NCBI RefSeq assembly: GCF_041906005.1
Contig: NZ_JAYRJY010000001.1
Coordinates: 1,736,001 to 1,800,000 of the forward strand
Direction of reading: 5' to 3'
Source of the DNA: Ferrovibrio sp041906005
Lineage (GTDB): Bacteria; Pseudomonadota; Alphaproteobacteria; Ferrovibrionales; Ferrovibrionaceae
DNA: 64,000 bases
In this document: positions 57,616-64,000 of the stretch, piece by piece
How the letters are laid out: each line of letters begins with the position of its first letter
Numbering within the stretch: the stretch's first letter is position 1
The notes under the pieces: model-generated
Told to the model about the DNA's origin: nothing
Databases searched by the model: none
Seen by the model: only the letters and a program-made list of their open reading frames with translations
Program-made: the position numbers and the translations under genes

Positions 57616-59982
57616 ATGGCCGTTTCGCTTCCCCCTGTCGGCACTGTGTCTGCCGATCCCGCCAACGATATGCCGCAGGCAGACGATCCGACCCAGGATG
57701 TGGCCCAAGATTCGGCCCGAGGGCCGGCCCAGAAATCAGCCCGGGCTACCACGGCTCTGGCCGCCCTGCTGGCGCGGCTGGGTATCCGTCTGCGTATCGC
57801 CATCGGTTTTGCCGTCGCCCTCAGCTTGCTGGCGGTCGTTGCGGCGGCATCGATCTTTGGCGTGCAGCGGGGCGGCGATGCCTTCCTGGTCTATGACCGG
57901 ATCACCACCAACAACCAGCGCCTGCAGGAATTTGAACGCGATGTGATCGACCTGCGCCGCAGCCTGCTGCTGTTCGTGGAGCGCGATGATCCGCGCGGCC
58001 TGCTGACCACGCGCCGGCTGGAACCGAAAATGACAGAAACCCTGGCCAGCCTGCTGGAAAGCGTGCGCGACCCCCAGCGCAGGGCCGCGCTGGCCGAAAT
58101 CACGCCGCTGATGCAAGCGACATTCACAAAGCTGTCTCAGGCGTTGACGGCGCGCAACAAGCTCAAATCGGTCAGCAGCGGCCAACTGGAAGTCTATGGA
58201 CCGATGACGCGCGATCATCTGATGCAGCTGATCCGCTCGGCGATCCGCCAGAACAAATTCGTTGTCGCCACCGAAGCCGGTCTCGTGCTGGACGCATTTT
58301 CCGAAATCCGCGTCGCGGCCACGGGTTTTGTCGGCATGGGCGATATGTCGCAGGCGGCAGAAGCGCGCGGCAAGGTCACCCAGTTCGTCGATATGATCCA
58401 GGATCTCAAGAATCAACTGGATAACGAAGAACAGCTTAAACTCGCGAGCGATGCCGAACGTTATGCCCGCGAATACGAAACCGGCATCAGTGATGCCGTG
58501 AAGGCCGCTGGCGATCTCAATCGCCTTGTCTATCAGGAAATGGAACAGGAAATCGCCCAGATCACGGCCAAGCTGGACGAGATCAAAACCAGCCAAAGCG
58601 CCACGCTGGCCACCGAACGCGAAGCAGCCACGGCAGCATTCCGGGCCACCTTCGTTACAGTGCTGGTTGTCTCGCTCGCGGCTTTCGCCGTGGGCCTGCT
58701 GTTTGCCTGGCTGATCGGCCGCAGCATCGCCAATCCGGTGACCGCGCTGACCGATGCAATGACGGTGCTGGCAAAGGGCGATTACGGCGTCGATGTGCCA
58801 GGCCTGACCCGCGGTGATGAGATCGGCCGCATGGCTGCGGCGGTGGCCGTGTTCAAGCAGAATGGCCAGGAAAACCAGCGCCTGCGCGATGCGGTGGAAG
58901 CCGAGCGTCAGGCCGCTGAGCGCAACCGCGCCGAACAGGATGCGCTGCTCGATCGCGCAGTGGGCGAGATCGTCGCCGCCGCGGCCAATGGCGATTTGGC
59001 CCAGCGTATCGACACCGTGCCACTCAGTGGCGTGGCTGTCCGTCTGGGCGATGGCGTCAATCGCCTGCTCGATGCCATTGGCGGCGCAATCGATGCAGTC
59101 GGCGGGGTCCTGTCCGGTCTGGCCGCCGGCGATCTGACGCGGCGGGTCGAAGGTGAATATCGCGGCGTGTTCGCCAAGCTGCAGGGCGACGTGAACATGG
59201 CTGGCAATACGCTGGCCGATGCAATGAAGCATATTGCCGATAATGCCAATGCCGTGCGTGATGCCTCGGCCGAGATCTCAACCGGCAGCCAGGACCTGGC
59301 GCAGCGCACCGAAAGCCAGGCCGCGGCCCTGGAGCAGACGGCGGCCTCGATGCACCAGGTTACGGCGACGGTGAAGCAGAATGCCGACAACGCCCAGGCC
59401 GCCAACCAGCTCGCCACGGCGGCGCGCGACACGGCGTCATCAGGCGGTACCATCGTCCAGCAGGCCGTGGCAGCGATGGGTGAAATCGAAACCAGCGCGC
59501 AGAAGATCGTCGACATCGTGTCGCTGATCGACGAGATCGCCTTCCAGACCAACCTGCTGGCGCTGAATGCCAGCGTGGAGGCGGCTCGCGCGGGTGAAGC
59601 CGGCAAGGGTTTCGCCGTGGTGGCGCAGGAAGTGCGCGCCCTGGCCCAGCGTTCGGCCAACGCGTCGAAAGACATCAAGGCGCTGATCCAGGAATCGAAT
59701 GCCCAGGTGAAGACCGGCGCCACCCTGGTCAACCAGGCCGGCAGCTCGCTGACCGAGATCGTCACCGCGATCAAGAAGGTGTCGGATATCGTCGCCGAAA
59801 TCGCCGCGGCCTCGGCGGAACAGGCGCGTGGCCTGGAAGAGGTGAACGGCGCAGTGGTCAACATGGACGAGATGACCCAGCGCAATGGCGCCCTGGTCGA
59901 GCAGACCAATGCCTCGGCGCAGACGCTGGCCAATCAGTCCGATGCCCTGGCGGGCCTGCTGGCCCGCTTCCGCATCGCCTGA
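57616..59982 (+). CDS. Methyl-accepting chemotaxis protein
   Basis: This is a 788-residue membrane chemoreceptor. A Pro/Ala-rich cytoplasmic tail (residues 1-50) precedes TM1 (LRIAIGFAVALSLLAVVAAASIFGV, about 58-85). A long periplasmic helical sensor region follows (to about 340), with TM2 (FRATFVTVLVVSLAAFAVGLLFAWLIG) near 343-370. A HAMP domain comes next (RSIANPVTALTDAMTVLAKGDYGVDVP), possibly repeated (AIGGAIDAVGGVLSGLAAGDLTRRVEG). The signalling domain hairpin contains the EIVDIVSLIDEIAFQTNLLALNASVEAARAGEAGKGFAVVAQEVRALAQRSANASKDIKALI core. The ligand is not predictable. I use the ATG at 57616, with GGAGA before it, rather than 57598 or 57604. No che genes are adjacent. Confidence 0.93.
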   Translation: MAVSLPPVGTVSADPANDMPQADDPTQDVAQDSARGPAQKSARATTALAALLARLGIRLRIAIGFAVALSLLAVVAAASIFGVQRGGDAFLVYDRITTNNQRLQEFERDVIDLRRSLLLFVERDDPRGLLTTRRLEPKMTETLASLLESVRDPQRRAALAEITPLMQATFTKLSQALTARNKLKSVSSGQLEVYGPMTRDHLMQLIRSAIRQNKFVVATEAGLVLDAFSEIRVAATGFVGMGDMSQAAEARGKVTQFVDMIQDLKNQLDNEEQLKLASDAERYAREYETGISDAVKAAGDLNRLVYQEMEQEIAQITAKLDEIKTSQSATLATEREAATAAFRATFVTVLVVSLAAFAVGLLFAWLIGRSIANPVTALTDAMTVLAKGDYGVDVPGLTRGDEIGRMAAAVAVFKQNGQENQRLRDAVEAERQAAERNRAEQDALLDRAVGEIVAAAANGDLAQRIDTVPLSGVAVRLGDGVNRLLDAIGGAIDAVGGVLSGLAAGDLTRRVEGEYRGVFAKLQGDVNMAGNTLADAMKHIADNANAVRDASAEISTGSQDLAQRTESQAAALEQTAASMHQVTATVKQNADNAQAANQLATAARDTASSGGTIVQQAVAAMGEIETSAQKIVDIVSLIDEIAFQTNLLALNASVEAARAGEAGKGFAVVAQEVRALAQRSANASKDIKALIQESNAQVKTGATLVNQAGSSLTEIVTAIKKVSDIVAEIAAASAEQARGLEEVNGAVVNMDEMTQRNGALVEQTNASAQTLANQSDALAGLLARFRIA

Positions 59983-60430
59983 CATCTGACCAGGGGCCGG
60001 CCGGGAACTATTCCATCCGATTGTCGTTTCCGATTTCCCATGATGAATGGGGAAATCGGATGGATACCCCGTGTCGGTGTCTAAGACATGGTAAATGCAA
60101 GGAGAATTGATTTTTATCGAGTTCTAGTTTAATTCTTTCATGTGAATACAAGAGCATTCTATAACCTATCGGAAAAGCAGTATTTTTTCTGTTTTTCACT
60201 CGCCAAAAAAGAGCAATGCCGCTAGTCTGGACTCGTTAAGCGAGTCCGGCGGTCTGTAAACAAAGGATTTTTTGCTCGCATATCGAGTGGTAGCCACCCA
60301 GACGGCATGACAGGCTGCAACCGAACCGAATGGTTAATGACTACGGTGAATCAAGGAAACTTTTCCGCCATTCCTGCCCGACCTGCCTCGCGCCACGCTC
60401 CTGCCCTGCAGAAGTCCGGCGAGAGGCGGC
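59983..60430. other. 448-base AT-rich gap with two hairpins
   Basis: Two inverted repeats are seen. The first is TCCGATTTCCC (60029-60039) with GGGAAATCGGA (60050-60060) around a 10-base loop. The second is GGACTCG-TTAAG-CGAGTCC (60229-60247). Between them is a low-GC stretch (60090-60215). Neither stem is followed by a clean T-run, so I do not call terminators. The stretch could hold a small RNA or the promoter of the next gene. No ORF with a ribosome site is convincing. Confidence 0.5.
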
Positions 60431-60913
60431 ATGACGGCTGAGGCGGACGCCATGGTCGAGCGGCTCCGTCGCGTCCTGGCCCTGTTGCAGGCCACGCCTT
60501 TTCCGCTCGATCTGATCGACAATCCGGGGCGGACCGGTCAGTGGCTGGTGGCCTTGCAGAATTTGCAGCAATGCCTGGCGGTGTTGCGTGGCGACAGCCG
60601 CACATCGGCCGGCTTGCCGGCAGAAAGTCGCGGCGAGCGCCTGGCCCGCATGTTCAATCGCATGATTGCCGGCCTGCCGATGGCCTGCCTGGTCGAATTG
60701 TCGCCGGTGATCAAGCTCGGCCTGCTGCGGCCATTGCTGCAGGACCTGGATATGGCAGAGCGCCGCCTGCGGGGCAGCCCGGTTTATGAAGTGACGGCTT
60801 TGGGCGCCTGGCTGTCGCAATACCGCATAGTCATGGCGGAAATGGCCGCCCGCCATGTGGCGCCTGATCCGCCCGTCGATCTGCGACCACCCGAAACCGT
60901 GCCGGCTGGTTAA
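60431..60913 (+). CDS. Hypothetical protein upstream of the his operon
   Basis: This is a 160-residue soluble protein with no signal peptide or membrane helix. It reads MTAEADAMVERLRRVLALLQATPFPLDLIDNPGRTGQWLVALQNLQQCLAVLRGD..., mostly alpha-helical, with a conserved-looking LARMFNRMIAGLPMACLVELSPVIKLGLLRPLLQDLDMAERRLRG helix pair. I recognise no family. The start at the ATG at 60431 lacks a strong Shine-Dalgarno, but the coding bias fits its neighbours. It is 177 bases upstream of hisB, so it may have its own transcript. Confidence that it is expressed is moderate. Confidence 0.55.
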   Translation: MTAEADAMVERLRRVLALLQATPFPLDLIDNPGRTGQWLVALQNLQQCLAVLRGDSRTSAGLPAESRGERLARMFNRMIAGLPMACLVELSPVIKLGLLRPLLQDLDMAERRLRGSPVYEVTALGAWLSQYRIVMAEMAARHVAPDPPVDLRPPETVPAG

Positions 60914-61090
60914 CCCGCCGGACAAGTCCGTCCGGCAAATCCAGGATAATCCAAGGGCAAAGCTGCCTAGCCTGACCCGCCGGTTCCTGCTATACCGCGC
61001 CCGTCCGCGCCCGCTGGCCCCTTTCAGGCCCGATCCGCCCGGCGGACATGCGTTGCTGTCGTTGCCGTATCAGTGCGAGGAGAGTGCCCC

Positions 61091-61684
61091 ATGGCCGCAC
61101 GTCAGGCCAGCATTGCCCGGAAAACCAAGGAAACCGAGATCGCGGTGAAACTCGATCTCGATGGCACCGGCGTCTACAAGATCTCCACCGGGGTCGGTTT
61201 TCTCGACCACATGCTCGAGCAGCTATCGCGTCACAGCCTGATCGACCTCGAGGTTCAGGCCAAGGGCGATATCCATATCGATTTCCATCACCTGACCGAA
61301 GATACCGGCATTGCCATCGGCCAGGCCGTGGCCAAGGCTTTGGGCGAGCGCGCCGGCATTCAGCGTTATGGCGACGCCCTGATCCCGATGGACGAGACGC
61401 TGACCCGTGTCGCGCTCGACGTGTCGAACCGGCCGTATCTGATCTGGAAGGTGAATTTCACCCGGCCCAAGCTCGGCGACATGGATACCGAGCTGTTCAA
61501 GGAATGGTTCCAGGCTTTCGCGCAGAATGCCGGCATCACCCTGCATGTCGAGAATCTGTACGGCGAGAACAACCACCACATCGTCGAGACCTGCTACAAG
61601 GGCCTCGCCCGTGCCCTGCGCGCCGCCTTCACGCTGGATACGCGCAGTCCGCATGCGGTGCCTTCCACCAAAGGCACGCTGTAA
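61091..61684 (+). CDS. hisB: Imidazoleglycerol-phosphate dehydratase HisB
   Basis: HisB (197 aa, dehydratase domain only) removes water from imidazoleglycerol phosphate in histidine synthesis. KTKETEIAVKLDLDGTGVYKISTGVGFLDHMLEQLSRHSLIDLEVQAKGDIHIDFHHLTEDTGIAIGQAVAKALGER contains the metal-binding His/Glu motifs (DHMLEQL and HHLTED). RNYLI-like FNRPYL, then FFQAFAQNAGITLHVENLYGENNHHIVETCYKGLARALRAA supplies the second set. I start at the ATG at 61091 (MAARQAS), which is preceded by a GAGGAG. It begins the hisB-DUF2628-hisH-GNAT-hisA operon. Confidence 0.96.
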   Translation: MAARQASIARKTKETEIAVKLDLDGTGVYKISTGVGFLDHMLEQLSRHSLIDLEVQAKGDIHIDFHHLTEDTGIAIGQAVAKALGERAGIQRYGDALIPMDETLTRVALDVSNRPYLIWKVNFTRPKLGDMDTELFKEWFQAFAQNAGITLHVENLYGENNHHIVETCYKGLARALRAAFTLDTRSPHAVPSTKGTL

Positions 61685-61696
61685 AGCGGGGCAATC

Positions 61697-62158
61697 ATGC
61701 GTTTCTTCACCTTGCATGAACGCCCCGGCCCAACCGGCGGCGATCCGCAGGTCGTGGCCGTGGGCAATGGCTTTTCCTGGTGGGCGGCAATTTTTCCGCC
61801 GCTCTGGCTGCTGCGCCATCGCCTCTGGCTTGGCCTGATCGGCTATCTGCTGCTCAGCATGATCTGGGGCATCGCCCTGGAACTCGGCGATATCGCCGAA
61901 CCCGCCGCCACCGTACTGGCATTGGGGCTGAGTTTCCTGATCGGCGCCATGGCGGCGGATTACCGGCGCTGGACTCTCGCTCGTCGGGGCTGGCGTTTCG
62001 TGGGCGTGCTGCGTGCCAGCGATGCGCAAGAGGCAGAAGAAGGATATATCCGCGGCCATGCCACAGCAGGCGTATCTTCGCCGGCGGGTGCATCGGCTGC
62101 GCCGGTTCGCATCCTGCTGCCGCAGCAGCAGACCGACGCATTTCCGAGGTTGGTGTGA
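61697..62158 (+). CDS. DUF2628 membrane protein
   Basis: This is a 153-residue inner-membrane protein of unknown function. Two or three hydrophobic segments are seen: WWAAIFPPLWLLRHRLWLGLIGYLLLSMIWGIAL, then AATVLALGLSFLIGAMAADY. The motif GFSWWAAIFPPLWLLRHRLW and AMAADYRRWTLARRGWRFVGVLRA are typical of DUF2628, which is found between hisB and hisH in alphaproteobacterial his operons. The C-terminal tail (EEGYIRGHATAG...) is cytoplasmic. The stop overlaps the hisH ATG by one base. Confidence 0.85.
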   Translation: MRFFTLHERPGPTGGDPQVVAVGNGFSWWAAIFPPLWLLRHRLWLGLIGYLLLSMIWGIALELGDIAEPAATVLALGLSFLIGAMAADYRRWTLARRGWRFVGVLRASDAQEAEEGYIRGHATAGVSSPAGASAAPVRILLPQQQTDAFPRLV

Positions 62159-62802
62159 TGAAGCTGTCCCTGATCGATTACGGCTCGGGCAACCTGCGGT
62201 CGGCCGCCAAGGCGATCCAGCGCGCCGCCGATGAAAACGGCCTCGCGCTCGATCTGGCAGTCACCGCCGACACGAAGGCCGTTGCTGCCGCCGATGCCAT
62301 CGTGCTGCCGGGCGTGGGCGCTTTCGCCGACTGCTATCGGGGCCTGAGCAGTTTGCCCGGCATGATCGAGACGCTGAACGAGCAGGTGATCAAAGGTGGC
62401 AAACCCTTTCTGGGCATCTGCGTCGGCATGCAGCTGATGGCCACAGTCGGCCGTGAGCATGGCGAGCATAAGGGTCTGGGCTGGATCGACGGCGCGGTGG
62501 AAATGCTCCGACCTTCCGATGCCGCGCTGAAGGTGCCGCATATGGGCTGGAACCAGTTGCGCCTGCTGCAGCCGCAGCACCCGGTGCTGGCCGGCATCAC
62601 GTCCGGTGATCATGCCTATTTCGTGCACAGCTATCACCTGCGACCCAACGATTCCGCCGTGGTGCTGGCCGAGGCCGATTACGGCGGCCCGGTGGTGGCG
62701 GCCATTGGCCGCGACAACATGGTTGGCACGCAGTTCCATCCTGAGAAAAGCCAGGCCACCGGCCTGCGGTTGCTGGCCAACTTCCTGCGGTGGCGACCAT
62801 GA
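62158..62802 (+). CDS. hisH: Imidazole glycerol phosphate synthase glutaminase subunit HisH
   Basis: HisH (214 aa) hydrolyses glutamine and passes ammonia to HisF. MKLSLIDYGSGNLRSAAKAIQRAADENG is the N-terminal block. FLGICVGMQLM carries the catalytic Cys, and VPHMGWNQL lies downstream. AYFVHSYHLRP and the His/Glu pair in GTQFHPEKSQATGLRLLANFL complete the triad. It overlaps the DUF2628 gene by one base and the GNAT gene by ATGA. Its partner HisF should lie beyond the right edge after hisA. Confidence 0.97.
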   Translation: MKLSLIDYGSGNLRSAAKAIQRAADENGLALDLAVTADTKAVAAADAIVLPGVGAFADCYRGLSSLPGMIETLNEQVIKGGKPFLGICVGMQLMATVGREHGEHKGLGWIDGAVEMLRPSDAALKVPHMGWNQLRLLQPQHPVLAGITSGDHAYFVHSYHLRPNDSAVVLAEADYGGPVVAAIGRDNMVGTQFHPEKSQATGLRLLANFLRWRP

Positions 62803-63377
62803 GCAACGAGCCGGACGAGATGCGCACCATGGCGGTTAAGCTGCAGCAGATCACGCCCAATGCGGTGGTCGAAAAGGTGGTCGCGCTTGGCGATGACGAG
62901 ATCGACGAGCTTTCCGAAGCCGCAGAGAAGGCGATCATCGACGGCAACGGCTTTGGCTGGCTGAAGGTGCCGCCGCGCCGGGTTCTGGAAAGCTACTGGC
63001 GTGGCGTGCTGCTGATGCCACAGCGTGATCTGTTCGTTGCCCGGCTGGATGGCGCCATCGTCGGTTCGGCGCAGTTGTTGCGCCCGCCACCCAATAACGA
63101 GGCTCAGGCGCATTCTGCCACGCTGACCACCTTCTTCATCGCGCCCTGGGCGCGGGGTCATGGCTTGGCGCGGGGCCTGGTGAAAGTGGTGGAGGATACC
63201 GCCCGCGAGGCCGGCTTCCGCCAGATCGACCTCGATTTCCGCGCCACCCAGACGGCGGCGATCCAGCTCTGTGAGCAGGCAGGCTATAAACGCTGGGGTA
63301 CCAAGCCACGATATGCTTTTGTCGACGGCGCCTATGTCGACGGTTATTTCTACACCAAGGCTCTGATCAGCGAATGA
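62799..63377 (+). CDS. GNAT acetyltransferase embedded in the his operon
   Basis: This 192-residue GNAT protein starts MSNEPDEMRTMAVKLQQITPNAVVEKVVALGDDEID. The middle reads GWLKVPPRRVLESYWRGVLLMPQRDLFVARLDGAIVGSAQLLRPPPNN, then the acetyl-CoA loop and helix TFFIAPWARGHGLARGLVKVVEDTAREAGFRQIDLDFRATQTAAIQLCEQAGYKRWGTKPRYAFVDG. The substrate is unknown. It overlaps hisH (ATGA) and hisA (ATGA) and so is translated as part of the his operon. That argues for a role tied to histidine or purine metabolism, or for regulation of an enzyme, but this is inference. Confidence 0.88.
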   Translation: MSNEPDEMRTMAVKLQQITPNAVVEKVVALGDDEIDELSEAAEKAIIDGNGFGWLKVPPRRVLESYWRGVLLMPQRDLFVARLDGAIVGSAQLLRPPPNNEAQAHSATLTTFFIAPWARGHGLARGLVKVVEDTAREAGFRQIDLDFRATQTAAIQLCEQAGYKRWGTKPRYAFVDGAYVDGYFYTKALISE

Positions 63378-64000
63378 GCGCCCTCAATCTTTATCCCGCC
63401 ATCGATCTCAAGAATGGCGAATGCGTCCGTCTGCAGCAGGGCGACATGAACCGTGTCACGGTCTTCAATCGCGATCCCGCTGCCCAGGCAAAACAATGGC
63501 AGGATGCGGGCTTTCGATATCTGCATCTGGTCGATCTGGACGGCGCCTTTGCCGGCAAGCCGGCCAATGCCGAAGCCGTGCGCGCCATTCGCAAGGCTGT
63601 GACCCTGCCGATCCAGCTCGGCGGCGGCATCCGCGATGAGGCCACCATCGAAAACTGGCTTGAGGCCGGCATTTCCCGCGTGATCCTCGGCACGGTTGCC
63701 GTGCGTAATCCCGATCTGGTGAAGGCGGCAGCGAAACGCTGGCCCGGTCGTGTCGTGGTCGGCATTGATGCCCGCTCGGGCCGCGTGGCGGTGGAAGGCT
63801 GGGCCGAGGCCAGCGATCTGGATGCCATCGACCTGGCGAAGAAATTCGTCGATGCCGGCGTGGCCGCCATCGTCTACACGGATATTGATCGCGACGGCCT
63901 GCTGAAAGGCGTGAATGTCGTGGCCACCGCGGCGATGGCGCGCGCCGTGCCGATCCCGGTGATCGCCTCGGGCGGTCTGGCCGGCATCGAGGATGTGATT
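63374..64000 (+). CDS. hisA: HisA, phosphoribosyl-formimino-AICAR-phosphate isomerase (3' end cut by window edge)
   Basis: HisA isomerises ProFAR to PRFAR in histidine synthesis. Only the first 209 codons are visible, and the remaining 30-40 lie beyond the window. NLYPAIDLKNGECVRLQQGDMNRVTVFNRDPAAQAKQW has the catalytic Asp in PAIDLK. YLHLVDLDGAFAGKPANAEAVRAI, VTLPIQLGGGIRDEATIENWLEAGISRVILGTVAV and VVGIDARSGRVAVEGW follow. VYTDIDRDGLLKGVNVV contains the second catalytic Asp. The ATG overlaps the GNAT stop. Confidence 0.96.
   Translation, partial: MSALNLYPAIDLKNGECVRLQQGDMNRVTVFNRDPAAQAKQWQDAGFRYLHLVDLDGAFAGKPANAEAVRAIRKAVTLPIQLGGGIRDEATIENWLEAGISRVILGTVAVRNPDLVKAAAKRWPGRVVVGIDARSGRVAVEGWAEASDLDAIDLAKKFVDAGVAAIVYTDIDRDGLLKGVNVVATAAMARAVPIPVIASGGLAGIEDVI

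Noticed and set aside
57736..59232. 498-codon minus-strand ORF antisense to the chemotaxis receptor
   Set aside because: Shadow of the receptor coding sequence, with repetitive Asp/His/Gln and no domain.
60229..60247. Hairpin GGACTCG-TTAAG-CGAGTCC as a terminator
   Set aside because: No T-run follows on either strand. It is kept only as an inverted repeat.
1..64000. CRISPR array, prophage, IS element or toxin-antitoxin system
   Set aside because: No regularly spaced repeats, no integrase, transposase or phage structural gene and no recognisable toxin-antitoxin pair was found. The P-loop kinase at 1151 lacks an adjacent antitoxin.

Overview
The window is high-GC DNA (mid-60s percent by eye, not computed) from an alphaproteobacterial chromosome. 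It is most like Rhodospirillales-type genomes, but I cannot place the genus. The evidence is the classical origin-proximal gene sets: mnmE/mnmG/rsmG/parA/parB on the left, hemJ/hemH/hemE in the centre, and ppsR/maf/aroE/coaE/dnaQ/secB to their right. Tim44-like, mltA, smr and hslUV follow, and a hisB-DUF2628-hisH-hisA operon ends the window. Palindromic intergenic repeats of the kind that give spurious MDxRAKPxHDG peptides, and several PAS_5-type proteins, fit the same assignment. There is no phage, transposase, integrase, rRNA or CRISPR array.

Layout. 1-1651: edge of a secreted barrel-like protein, msrB and a P-loop kinase. 1638-6276 (minus): parB, parA, rsmG and mnmG, with two perfect ParB-binding parS sites just upstream of mnmG and degenerate copies inside and downstream of it. 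6484-10915: accessory genes (DUF4149, MOSC, hydrolase, small Tat and PepSY-like proteins, GNAT, PAS_5) that separate mnmG from mnmE (10912-12255). 12392-26507: ferredoxin, DUF6489, YyaL-like protein, DszC-like flavoprotein, ergothioneine genes egtB-egtD, a YhiI/RbbA/YhhJ-type ABC exporter with a YqjI-like PadR regulator, tRNA-Leu(TAA) and a class III nucleotide cyclase. 26598-31019: AcrAB-type RND pump. 31290-35924: heme genes hemJ, hemH and hemE, mixed with a Cys-tailed MarR regulator, a thioesterase, a DUF1127 protein and a CigR-like protein.

35925-36329 is the most important non-coding stretch. The hemE-ppsR gap has an AT-rich palindrome, six DnaA-box-like sites, an 18-bp direct repeat and four GANTC sites, and I call it the likely chromosomal origin oriC. 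To its right runs the tightly coupled operon ppsR-maf-aroE-coaE-dnaQ. Then come PAS_5 proteins, secB, a Tim44-like protein, mltA, a lactate-oxidation operon with its GntR/FCD regulator (lldR-lutABC), smr, a DUF2817 metallopeptidase, an orphan solute-binding protein, an SDR and hslVU with a candidate heat-shock promoter. After those lie two unrecognised genes of lower GC, an XRE regulator, a chemotaxis receptor, an unknown gene and the his operon, whose hisA is cut by the right edge.

Together the window is a chromosome replication and segregation hub (parS, parAB, oriC) embedded in housekeeping genes (tRNA modification, heme, shikimate, CoA, histidine, protein quality control). Accessory stress and efflux modules have been inserted into the ancestral order.
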